Shown here: positions 17,818-25,638 of the stretch, one piece after another
Layout: each line of letters starts with the position of its first letter
Numbering within the stretch: position 1 is the stretch's first letter
Source: Desulfuromonadales bacterium
GTDB taxonomy: Bacteria; Desulfobacterota; Desulfuromonadia; Geobacterales; Pseudopelobacteraceae
Length of the DNA: 54,464 nt
NCBI GenBank assembly: GCA_013349405.1
Contig: DUZS01000025.1
Coordinates: 1-54,464 of the forward strand
Reading direction: 5' to 3'
The notes under the pieces: generated by a model
Database searches by the model: none
Seen by the model: only the letters and a program-made list of their open reading frames with translations
Told to the model about the DNA's origin: nothing
Made by a program: the position numbers and the translations under genes

Positions 17818-18942
17818 TCATGCCCGGTTACATGCCATCATCTCAACAAAACGCCCGAAAAGATACTGCGAATCATGTGGTCCTGGAGACGCTTCCGGAT
17901 GGTGCTGCACCGAGAAAATCGGCAGAGCGCAGTGGCGGATCCCTTCGACAGTCTGGTCGTTCAGATTTTCATGCCCCAGACAGGCAACGTCACCAAGGGA
18001 ATCAAGATCGACGGCAAAACCGTGATTCTGGGAGGTAATTTCAACCTTGCGTGTTGACATATCCATAACCGGCAGGTTGGAACCGTGATTGCCGAACGGC
18101 AGCTTGACTGTTTTTCCTCCGAGAGCCAGCCCAAGCAGCTGATGACCGAGACAGATGCCGAAAATCGGTTTTTTACCGATAAGCTTTCTGATCTCCGCCT
18201 GCACGCCGGTCAGTGGTTCAGGGTCACCGGGACCATTGGAGAGGAAGATACCATCAGGGTTCATGGCAAGGGCTTCCTCCGCCGGGAAATTGGCCGGGAC
18301 AACGGTCACATCACAGCCGGCAGATACCAGACAGCGCAATATATTGTATTTAATACCGAAATCGTATGCGACAACTTTGTACTTGAGCGTAGAGGAGTCT
18401 ATCTGCGGATACCCGTCAGCAAGATCCCACTCTCCTTCGGTCCAATGGTACGGTTTCTCGCAGGAAACACCGGAAGCCAAATCAAGCCCCACCATACTGG
18501 GGAGAGCTTTCGCTTTGGCGATCAGACTGGCGTGATCGAGGTCAACCGTAGATATGATACCGTTTTGGGCACCCTTGTCGCGAAGATGCCGGGTCAAGGC
18601 CCGGGTATCAATCCCCTGAATACCGATCACGCCGTTCTCCTTGAGGTAGGCATCAAGGCTCATAGTTGCGCGCCAGTTCGAATAACAGTCAAGATACTCC
18701 TTGACGATAAAACCGGACAGGAACAGTCCGAGACTCTCGATATCTTCCGGGTTGATACCGGTGTTGCCAATCTGCGGATAGGTCATGGTCACCATCTGCC
18801 CTTTATAGGACGGATCGGTCAGAACCTCCTGATAGCCGGACATGGCGGTATTGAACACAACTTCACCGGTGGCTTCACCACTGGCTCCAAACGATTTACC
18901 TTCAAAGATGCGCCCATCGGCGAGCGCAAGAATTGCTTTCAT
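17818..18942 (-). CDS. carA: Carbamoyl-phosphate synthase small subunit (glutaminase)
   Basis: A 374-residue protein with the N-terminal CarA domain (LADGRIFEGKSFGASGEATGEVVFNTAMSGYQEVLTDPSYKGQMVTMTYPQIGNTG) and a C-terminal class I glutamine amidotransferase: GPGDPEPL, nucleophile Cys in FGICLGHQLLGLALGG, and HHPEASPGPHD. It supplies ammonia to CarB. It follows pyrC by 25 bases. Its partner carB is not adjacent; about 9 kb of accessory genes intervene. Confidence 0.97.
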   Translation of the reverse strand: MKAILALADGRIFEGKSFGASGEATGEVVFNTAMSGYQEVLTDPSYKGQMVTMTYPQIGNTGINPEDIESLGLFLSGFIVKEYLDCYSNWRATMSLDAYLKENGVIGIQGIDTRALTRHLRDKGAQNGIISTVDLDHASLIAKAKALPSMVGLDLASGVSCEKPYHWTEGEWDLADGYPQIDSSTLKYKVVAYDFGIKYNILRCLVSAGCDVTVVPANFPAEEALAMNPDGIFLSNGPGDPEPLTGVQAEIRKLIGKKPIFGICLGHQLLGLALGGKTVKLPFGNHGSNLPVMDMSTRKVEITSQNHGFAVDLDSLGDVACLGHENLNDQTVEGIRHCALPIFSVQHHPEASPGPHDSQYLFGRFVEMMACNRA

Positions 18943-18967
18943 AATAGTGTGGCTCCTGACATCTGAT

Positions 18968-20242
18968 TTAGCGTTTGTACATCACTTTACCGTTCACAAT
19001 AGTTGCTGCGGCGCCACCGATCATTTTATTACCAAGCCAGGGCGAATTTTTGGATTTACTGGCCAGTTTGTCAGCCTCTACTACCCACTCACAGGCCGGA
19101 TCAATCAGAGTAATGTCAGCCACGGAACCGGTCTTGAGAGTTCCACGCTGCAATCCAAGTATATTCGATGGTATACATGACATTTTATCAATCAGTTGAT
19201 TAAGGGTTAACGTTCCTTCTGCAACGAGCCCGAGTGACAGGGGCAAAGATGTTTCCAGGCCGATGATACCGTTCATGGCGACAGTGAATTCGACATCTTT
19301 TTCATCCTGATGATGCGGCGCGTGATCAGTCGCGATAGCGTCTATGGTGCCATCTTTCAATCCAGCTTTGATGGCGGCCACGTCATCGGCCTCACGGAGC
19401 GGCGGATTCATCTTGGCGTTGGTGTTATAGCCGCGAACCGCGTCATCGGTCAGGGTGAAATAGTGCGGAGCTGTTTCACAGGTCACCTTAACGCCGCGCG
19501 CTTTCGCCTCACGGATTATCCGTACAGCACCTTTGGTTGAAACATGGGCAATATGAATCGGTGTACCGGTATACTCGGCCAGCATCGTCTCACGGGCAGT
19601 CGCAATATCCTCCGCAACGCGCGGAATCCCTTTCAGCCCCAGTTCAGTGGAGGTAAAGCCCTCATTCATGGCGCCCTCGCCTACCAGTTCCAACTCTTCG
19701 GCATGGGAAATCACCATGATCCCGATGCCGGCAGCATACTGCAGGGCGCGCATCATCAGTTCGCTGTTATGCACCGGCTTACCGTCATCGGAAACAGCAA
19801 CACAGCCCGATTCCTTCAACTCACCCATTTCCGACATGCGATCTCCGGAGAGCCCGTACGTTATGGAACCAACGGGGAACACATTGCAGAAACCTTCACT
19901 CCTGGCTTTGTTGATGATGTAACTGGCAACGGTTTTATTATCGATAACCGGCTTGGTGTTCGGCATGCAGCAGATCGAGGTAAACCCGCCTGCTACCGCC
20001 GCCCTGGTTCCGGAAATGATGTCCTCTTTGTATTCCAGGCCTGGATCACGCAGGTGGACATGCATATCGATCAACCCCGGCACGACATACTTACCGGCAG
20101 CATCAATGACCTCAGTACCAGACTGTGCAGCCAACTTTTTGCCAATCTCTTTAACCAGGCCGTTTTCCACCAGCAGGTCCAGAGTGTCATCAATGTTCTG
20201 GCTCGGGTCGATTACCCGGCCGTTTTTTATCAGCAGATTCAT
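18968..20242 (-). CDS. pyrC: Dihydroorotase
   Basis: A 424-residue class I (PyrC/multifunctional-type) dihydroorotase. Metal-binding HxH is in [17 protein letters not shown], further ligands in ISHAEE and HIAHVSTKG, and the catalytic Asp in [14 protein letters not shown]. It interconverts carbamoyl aspartate and dihydroorotate, the step after PyrB. Start supported by a GGAG-type RBS (aaaggagactatATG). A structured repeat lies between pyrB and this gene. Confidence 0.96.
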   Translation of the reverse strand: MNLLIKNGRVIDPSQNIDDTLDLLVENGLVKEIGKKLAAQSGTEVIDAAGKYVVPGLIDMHVHLRDPGLEYKEDIISGTRAAVAGGFTSICCMPNTKPVIDNKTVASYIINKARSEGFCNVFPVGSITYGLSGDRMSEMGELKESGCVAVSDDGKPVHNSELMMRALQYAAGIGIMVISHAEELELVGEGAMNEGFTSTELGLKGIPRVAEDIATARETMLAEYTGTPIHIAHVSTKGAVRIIREAKARGVKVTCETAPHYFTLTDDAVRGYNTNAKMNPPLREADDVAAIKAGLKDGTIDAIATDHAPHHQDEKDVEFTVAMNGIIGLETSLPLSLGLVAEGTLTLNQLIDKMSCIPSNILGLQRGTLKTGSVADITLIDPACEWVVEADKLASKSKNSPWLGNKMIGGAAATIVNGKVMYKR

Positions 20243-20283
20243 ATAGTCTCCTTTCAGAAATAAAATTATAAAGAACTATTTCC

Positions 20284-20404
20284 GGAACGTTCAATTTTGT
20301 GCAAGGTCAAGGAAGATGAACGTTTGCTCGGAGGCGTAGCACCGCTACGCCGCACACGGAAACGAGAAATCTGACGCCGAGATTGCGCAAAAGTGGACGT
20401 TTCC
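20284..20404. repeat. Palindromic (MITE/REP-like) element between pyrB and pyrC
   Basis: About 120 bases with imperfect terminal inverted repeats: GGAACGTTCAATTTTGTGCA at the low-coordinate end, and GGAAACGTCCACTTTTGCGC read inward on the minus strand at the other. In the middle is a perfect hairpin GGCGTAGC-ACC-GCTACGCC (about 20333-20351). It fills nearly all of the intergenic space and runs to the pyrB stop. It could fold into one long cruciform RNA within the pyr transcript. It is probably a small mobile or REP-type element. Confidence 0.75.
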
Positions 20405-21336
20405 TACTCCAGTTCGCCGCCGCATACATGGTACAGCATCGACATCCTTACCGCGACACCGTTCTCCACCTGCTTTAGAATCCAGGACTGATCACCGTCA
20501 ACCATGCTTGAAGACATTTCGACACCCCGATTGATCGGTCCGGGGTGCATGACCATCGCATTCGGTTTGGCCAGTTTGATATTGTTCGGATTCAAACCGA
20601 AATAGCGGGAATATTCACGAGCGTTCGGCATGAGGGTTTTCCCCTGGCGTTCCTGCTGAATACGCAGCATCATAACGACGTCGGCATCCTGCAGCGCCTC
20701 GTTCATGGTCGCGCAGACCGTGACATCGCCCAACCTTTCCACCCCCGGCGGCATCATGGTCGGCGGTCCGGCCAGAAAAACCTGTGAACCAAGCTTGGTC
20801 AGTCCCTGAATATTCGATCGTGCCACACGACTGTGGGTGATATCCCCGACAATCGCCACTTTCAGGCCGTCCAGACGCCCGAAACGGTCTTTCATGGTCA
20901 GCATGTCGAGCAGTCCTTGAGAAGGATGTTCATGGGCACCGTCACCGGCGTTGATAATCGAACAGTTTATTTTGTTCGCCAGAAAATAGTGCGAACCGGA
21001 GACAGAATGGCGCATGACAATAATATCAGGCTTCATCGCCAGCAGATTGAGAGCCGTATCAGCAAGTGTTTCACCTTTGGTCGCTGAACTTGATGCTGTC
21101 GTAATATTAACCGTGTCGGCGGACAACCGCTTGCCGGCAATCTCAAAGGAGGTCCGGGTTCGCGTTGACGCTTCGTAAAACAGGTTGATAATCGTCTTGC
21201 CGCGCAGCGTCGGCACTTTTTTTATGTCTCGATTGTTGATTTCCCGCATGCTTTCCGCAGTTGCTATCAACAGTTCAATGTCCTCTTTCGACAAGTCCCG
21301 CAGGGCAATAATGTGTTTGTGTCTGAATTCGGCCAT
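20404..21336 (-). CDS. pyrB: Aspartate carbamoyltransferase catalytic subunit
   Basis: A 310-residue protein. Carbamoyl-phosphate binding motif is [13 protein letters not shown], the second motif HPSQGLLD, and the aspartate loop [15 protein letters not shown]. It condenses carbamoyl phosphate with aspartate. No pyrI regulatory subunit is nearby, consistent with a PyrR-regulated operon. The start is 14 bases downstream of pyrR. Confidence 0.97.
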   Translation of the reverse strand: MAEFRHKHIIALRDLSKEDIELLIATAESMREINNRDIKKVPTLRGKTIINLFYEASTRTRTSFEIAGKRLSADTVNITTASSSATKGETLADTALNLLAMKPDIIVMRHSVSGSHYFLANKINCSIINAGDGAHEHPSQGLLDMLTMKDRFGRLDGLKVAIVGDITHSRVARSNIQGLTKLGSQVFLAGPPTMMPPGVERLGDVTVCATMNEALQDADVVMMLRIQQERQGKTLMPNAREYSRYFGLNPNNIKLAKPNAMVMHPGPINRGVEMSSSMVDGDQSWILKQVENGVAVRMSMLYHVCGGELE

Positions 21337-21350
21337 GCCTGTTTACCCCC

Positions 21351-21899
<549 letters not shown>

Positions 21900-21907
21900 T
21901 TATGGAT

Positions 21908-21945
21908 AAAAAAAAGAGCCTCCCCGCGTCAAGCGGCAAGACTCT
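21908..21945 (-). terminator. Attenuator terminator in the pyr leader
   Basis: On the minus strand a stem pairs AGAGTCTTGCCGC with GCGGGGAGGCTCT (wobbles and one mismatch, loop TTGA), followed by eight T residues. It ends about 20 bases before the pyrR start codon and after the PyrR-binding-like loop, so it is placed to be the regulated terminator. Confidence 0.85.
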
Positions 21946-21985
21946 TCTGTTATGAATATCGTATTGAGCCATTGTATTGCCTTTG

Positions 21986-22002
21986 CTGGTCTCTCGGACC
22001 AG
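21986..22002 (-). promoter_or_regulatory. pyrR: PyrR-binding-type RNA hairpin
   Basis: The minus strand reads CTGGTC-CGAGA-GACCAG, a 6-bp perfect stem with a purine-rich loop, followed by CAAAGG. The TCCGAGAGA part resembles the conserved UCCAGAGAGG of PyrR binding loops. Location between promoter and terminator fits an anti-antiterminator that PyrR-UMP would stabilise. Identified by eye. Confidence 0.7.
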
Positions 22003-22034
22003 ATTAAAAGGTGGTGTATGTAACAAGCATCGAC

Positions 22035-22063
22035 ACTCTACCTTCAAAGTCGGTAGAGGTCAA
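22035..22063 (-). promoter_or_regulatory. Putative sigma-70 promoter of the pyr operon
   Basis: Minus strand: -35 TTGACC (22063-22058), a 17-base spacer, and -10 TAGAGT (22040-22035). It lies in the gap after aroF and upstream of the PyrR loop and attenuator, leaving a leader of roughly 140 bases before pyrR. Pyr genes could also receive read-through from aroF. Confidence 0.6.
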
Positions 22064-22088
22064 GCACGAATTTTCACGAATTTAGCCG

Positions 22089-23108
22089 CTACAAGTTCCT
22101 GCCGTCCGCTTCGGCAAACAGCCGCAATTTCTGCATCATGGCTTCAAACTTCGACGGTTTAAGTGACTGCGCGCCATCAGACGACGCATGTTCCGGATCC
22201 GGATGCACCTCAATGATCAGGCCGTCAGCCCCCGCTGCCACTGCTGCATAACTCATTGGCGCCACATAGTGATGGTTGCCGGTACCGTGAGACGGGTCAA
22301 TAACTACGGGGAGATGCGTTTTCCCTTTTAAAACGGGGATAGCGGATAAATCGAGAGTGTTGCGGGTGGCGGTTTCGAAGGTGCGGATCCCCCGCTCGCA
22401 GAGGATAACGGACTGATTCCCCTCACTCATAATGTATTCGGCGCTCATCAGTAATTCCTGAATTGTCATCGCCATACCGCGCTTCAAGAGGACCGGTTTG
22501 CCAAGCTGGCCGACTTTTTTGAGCAGTGCGAAATTCTGGGAATTGCGGGCACCGATCTGCAGCATATCGGCATAATCCGCCACCATATCGGCTGTTTCAG
22601 GATTAATAACCTCTGTAACAAAGGGGAGGCCGGTCAGGTCGCGCGCTTTGGCCATCAGTTTCAGCCCCTCCTCCTCAAGTCCCTGGAATGAGTAGGGAGA
22701 CGTCCGCGGCTTGAACGCACCGCCTCGCAGCATATGGGCCCCTGATTTTTTGACCGCGAGGGCGGATTCAAGTATCTGTTCTTCACTTTCAACCGCACAC
22801 GGACCGGCCATAATGACAATCTGCGGGCCGCCGATTGAGACCGTGTCACTGATCCTGACCATGCTCGACTCCTTCTTGACTTCAAGTGAAGCCAGCTTGT
22901 AGGGTTGCAGGATCGGCACCACATTTTCCACGCCGTGCAGGCTTTCCAGCGCCTGCAATGCCGCTTTGCCCCGCTCATCACCGATGGCTCCGATAACATC
23001 GCGCGTTGTGCCATGAATTACATGCGATGTGTACCCCAGTTCCTTGATACGCCGCAACACTTCATCCTTATCCTTCTTTACAGCACCTGCCTTCATTACG
23101 ATAATCAT
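22089..23108 (-). CDS. aroF: 3-deoxy-7-phosphoheptulonate (DAHP) synthase, type I-beta with ferredoxin-like regulatory domain
   Basis: 339 residues from ATG 23108 ([21 protein letters not shown]); the frame extends 6 codons further to a GTG. Residues 1-70 form the FL/ACT-like regulatory domain that gives Tyr/Phe feedback in Thermotoga-type enzymes. The catalytic barrel shows [33 protein letters not shown] and [10 protein letters not shown]. It catalyses the first step of the shikimate pathway from PEP and erythrose 4-phosphate. An apparent leader-peptide attenuator lies upstream. Confidence 0.95.
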   Translation of the reverse strand: MIIVMKAGAVKKDKDEVLRRIKELGYTSHVIHGTTRDVIGAIGDERGKAALQALESLHGVENVVPILQPYKLASLEVKKESSMVRISDTVSIGGPQIVIMAGPCAVESEEQILESALAVKKSGAHMLRGGAFKPRTSPYSFQGLEEEGLKLMAKARDLTGLPFVTEVINPETADMVADYADMLQIGARNSQNFALLKKVGQLGKPVLLKRGMAMTIQELLMSAEYIMSEGNQSVILCERGIRTFETATRNTLDLSAIPVLKGKTHLPVVIDPSHGTGNHHYVAPMSYAAVAAGADGLIIEVHPDPEHASSDGAQSLKPSKFEAMMQKLRLFAEADGRNL

Positions 23109-23132
23109 TCCCTGGTCCTTTCCCACAAACAG

Positions 23133-23160
23133 TCAAGGCCGGAAGTTCCCCCGGCCTTGA
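23133..23160 (-). terminator. Second hairpin in the aroF leader
   Basis: A perfect 10-bp inverted repeat (TCAAGGCCGG / CCGGCCTTGA, loop 8 bases), just upstream of aroF. On the minus strand it is followed by CTGTTTGTG, a weak T-run. It may be a backup terminator or an element affecting aroF ribosome access. Confidence 0.5.
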
Positions 23161-23182
23161 CTGAACTGAATTATCAGACAGT

Positions 23183-23216
23183 AAAAAACCGGGGAGACTT
23201 GCGTCTGCCCCGGTTT
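23183..23216 (-). terminator. Attenuator terminator of aroF
   Basis: On the minus strand AAACCGGGGCAGAC (23216-23203) pairs with GTCTCCCCGGTTT (23198-23186), with one unpaired base, and runs into a six-T tract (23188-23183). This is a strong Rho-independent hairpin, 27 bases after the leader-peptide stop. Its 5' arm (CCGGGGCAGACG) is also complementary to CGTCTGCCCGGG within the end of the leader ORF, giving an alternative antiterminator. Confidence 0.85.
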
Positions 23217-23242
23217 GTAGTTTCGTGTAGTAGCTTCTTCGC

Positions 23243-23329
23243 TTACACCATTACCCGGGCAGACGGCCTGAAATAAAAGCCGAACCAGAAGTAAAAGCTG
23301 AAAGCGATGGAGAAGCGGTTTGAGTTCAT
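23243..23329 (-). CDS. aroF leader peptide (28 residues, rich in Phe/Tyr/Trp)
   Basis: ATG at 23329 opens a 28-codon frame ending in TAA at 23243. Its centre reads FSFYFWFGFYF: in residues 6-20 there are eight Phe, two Tyr and one Trp codon. That density, the short length and the position before a terminator with an overlapping alternative hairpin are the classical signs of ribosome-mediated attenuation, as in pheA or pheST leaders. The Shine-Dalgarno is weak by eye, the main reservation. Confidence 0.75.
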   Translation of the reverse strand: MNSNRFSIAFSFYFWFGFYFRPSARVMV

Positions 23330-23384
23330 GCACGGCACTAAAGCACAGCCATACCGGTGTTGTCAAGAGGGAAATCGGCATCGC

Positions 23385-23413
23385 TTGACTCTCCGGAGCG
23401 CCTGTGCTAGTTG
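23385..23413 (+). promoter_or_regulatory. Putative trpE promoter
   Basis: Plus strand: -35 TTGACT (23385-23390), 17-base spacer, -10 TAGTTG (23408-23413), about 40 bases before the trpE start. It overlaps the region carrying the divergent aroF promoter. Confidence 0.45.
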
Positions 23414-23421
23414 TTTTTACA

Positions 23422-23449
23422 ATTATAGCATCAGCATATGCGGAGTCAG
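23422..23449 (-). promoter_or_regulatory. Putative aroF promoter
   Basis: Minus strand: a consensus -10 TATAAT (23427-23422) with CTGACT (23449-23444) as a -35 at a 16-base spacer. Transcription would begin near 23415, about 85 bases before the leader-peptide start. It overlaps the trpE RBS/start region, so the two divergent promoters may compete. Confidence 0.5.
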
Positions 23450-23452
23450 CAG

Positions 23453-24928
23453 ATGTACCTACCCGATATTGAAACATTCACCACGCTCGCGCAGCACGGC
23501 AACCTTATTCCGGTCTATCGCGAGATAATGGCCGACATGGACACACCGGTCACTGCGTTCAAAAAACTTGACGACGGTCACTACTCCTTCCTGCTCGAAA
23601 GTATCGAAGGGGGGGAAAAATGGGGGCGCTACAGTTTTATCGGTTCCAATCCTGCGCAGATAATCCGTGCCAAAGGCACTGTTGTCGAAATTATCCGCAA
23701 CGGCATAACGACAACAATCACTGCTGAAGACCCGCTGGAGTGCATACGGACAATCCTGGCCTGCTACAACCCGGTTGAGGTAAAAGGTCTCCCCCGTTTT
23801 CTCGGCGGTGCGGTCGGGTATCTTGGCTATGACATGGTACGGCATTTTGAACACCTGCCCAGCAGCAAGCCGGCTGATCTTGATGCCTATGATGCCTACT
23901 TCCTGATTACTGATACTATTGTCATATTCGACACGGTCAGCCAGAAAATCAAAGTCGTCTCAAATGCCTATCTGGATGGCAAAAAAACAGCGGAACAGGC
24001 ATATCAGGATGCAGCGGAAAAAATCGAAGCCCTCATAAGGCTCCTCCGCACCCCCCTTTCGTCCGTGGCAGCGGTGCCGACCGGTAACACGGTCGATCTT
24101 CGCTCCAATGTCACCCGGGAAGAGTTCGAAACTTCCGTTACAAAAGCCAAAGAGTACGTCTGCTCCGGTGACATCATTCAGGTCGTCCTTTCGCAGCGTT
24201 TCAGCGGAGAGCTGACAGCGGATCCTTTTGACATCTATCGCGTCCTGCGCACCCTCAACCCGTCACCCTACATGTTTTTCCTCCGCCTGAACGACACGGT
24301 CATCGCCGGCGCATCGCCGGAAGTCATGGTTCGTAAAGAGGGGCGTCGCGTCGAGCTGCGCCCCATTGCCGGCACACGTCCCCGCGGCGCCACTGTCGAG
24401 GCTGATGAACTGCTGGCGGAGGAGCTGCTCGCCGATCCGAAGGAACGTGCCGAACACGTCATGCTGGTTGATCTCGGCCGTAATGACCTCGGGCGGGTCT
24501 GCAGCACCGGAACGGTCAACGTCTCCGAGTTGATGATCATTGAACGCTACTCCCACGTCATGCACATTGTATCCAACGTCCAGGGAGAGCTGGCAGGTGA
24601 GCGCGATGCCTTCGACCTTGTCCGCGCCACCTTTCCGGCAGGCACCCTCTCCGGAGCGCCGAAGATCCGGGCGATGCAGATCATTGACGAGCTCGAACCG
24701 GTACGGCGTGAAGTCTACGGAGGTGCCGTCGGTTACTTTTCGTTCGACGGCAACATGGATCTCGCCATCACCATACGGACATTGGTGATCAAAGATGGTA
24801 AAGTTTATCTCCAGGCCGGCGCCGGGATTGTTGCCGATTCTGACCCGGCGGCCGAATGGCAGGAGACAGTCAACAAGGGTATGGCGGTCATGAAAGCGAT
24901 TGAGATTGCCGAAGGGGGACTTGAATAG
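23453..24928 (+). CDS. trpE: Anthranilate synthase component I
   Basis: 491 residues from ATG 23453 (GGAG 8 bases upstream); the frame has five more upstream codons. N-terminal domain: FLLESIEGGEKWGRYSFIGSNP, including the ESxExxxGRYSFIG Trp-feedback region. The chorismate-binding domain follows: FSGELTADPFDIYRVLRTLNPSPYMFFL, SPEVMVRKEGRRVELRPIAGTRPRG, and TFPAGTLSGAPKIRAMQIIDELEP. It makes anthranilate from chorismate with an amidotransferase subunit (TrpG). No trpG follows: the next gene is convergent, 4 bases away, so trpE is on its own here. Confidence 0.95.
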   Translation: MYLPDIETFTTLAQHGNLIPVYREIMADMDTPVTAFKKLDDGHYSFLLESIEGGEKWGRYSFIGSNPAQIIRAKGTVVEIIRNGITTTITAEDPLECIRTILACYNPVEVKGLPRFLGGAVGYLGYDMVRHFEHLPSSKPADLDAYDAYFLITDTIVIFDTVSQKIKVVSNAYLDGKKTAEQAYQDAAEKIEALIRLLRTPLSSVAAVPTGNTVDLRSNVTREEFETSVTKAKEYVCSGDIIQVVLSQRFSGELTADPFDIYRVLRTLNPSPYMFFLRLNDTVIAGASPEVMVRKEGRRVELRPIAGTRPRGATVEADELLAEELLADPKERAEHVMLVDLGRNDLGRVCSTGTVNVSELMIIERYSHVMHIVSNVQGELAGERDAFDLVRATFPAGTLSGAPKIRAMQIIDELEPVRREVYGGAVGYFSFDGNMDLAITIRTLVIKDGKVYLQAGAGIVADSDPAAEWQETVNKGMAVMKAIEIAEGGLE

Positions 24929-24932
24929 AGTA

Positions 24933-25595
24933 TCACTTCACTCCGGCCTGCAGTACATACGGGAAAACCATATCTGTAATAATCCGGTACCCCTCAGCAC
25001 CAGGATGAATACCGTCTTCCTGGTTGAGGGCGGGATTACCGGCGACCCCCTGCAGGAAAAAAGGAATCAGTATCAGGTCATGCTTCTGAGCCACTGCCGG
25101 GTAGATAGCTGCAAATTTTTCTGTAAAATCACGCCCCATGCTGGTGACCATACGCATGCCGGCCAGGACAACGGTGACCCGGTTTTGCTTGAGTATGCGG
25201 ACAGTTTCTGTGATGTTTTTTTTCGTCACCTGAGGATCAATTCCGCGCAGTCCATCATTGGCTCCGGTTTCAAGAATAACGATATCCGGCTTTAGTTTGA
25301 GAACCCAGTCAACTCGAGAAAGTGTCCCGCTACTTGTCTCACCGCTGATACCGGCATTCACAACCCGCCAGCGATACCCCGCAGCCTGCAGTTTCTTTTC
25401 CAGTTGAGCCGGATAGGCATCTGTTTCATTGAGTCCATACCCAGCAGTGAGACTGTCTCCCACGGCGACTATGGTTCCAGCGAAAGAGGTCTGCGCCGGA
25501 ATGACCGCAGGCGCAGGAGTGGTCTGTTTCTCACAGCCGCTCAGCAGGCAGCCGAGAACAACAGCCAGAGCAGGAAGCCGCAGTGTATGTATCAT
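24933..25595 (-). CDS. tesA: TesA-like GDSL esterase/lysophospholipase, predicted lipoprotein
   Basis: A 220-residue SGNH hydrolase: block I VAVGDSLTAGYG (nucleophile Ser), block II NAGISGETSSG, block III LETGANDGLRG, block V DGIHPGAEGY. The N terminus has a lipobox (LLSGC, Cys about residue 21), so it is probably a membrane-anchored lipoprotein instead of a soluble periplasmic enzyme as in E. coli. It follows the YbbP-like permease by 43 bases, reproducing the ybbA-ybbP-tesA association. Confidence 0.9.
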   Translation of the reverse strand: MIHTLRLPALAVVLGCLLSGCEKQTTPAPAVIPAQTSFAGTIVAVGDSLTAGYGLNETDAYPAQLEKKLQAAGYRWRVVNAGISGETSSGTLSRVDWVLKLKPDIVILETGANDGLRGIDPQVTKKNITETVRILKQNRVTVVLAGMRMVTSMGRDFTEKFAAIYPAVAQKHDLILIPFFLQGVAGNPALNQEDGIHPGAEGYRIITDMVFPYVLQAGVK

Positions 25596-25638
25596 CGTGT
25601 CACTCCCCTACAAAAATCTGAATTATCAGAGTATCGTA

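Noticed and set aside
23337-23366. TTGACA...TTTAGT as an alternative aroF promoter
   Set aside because: It would start transcription at about the leader-peptide ATG, leaving no RBS.
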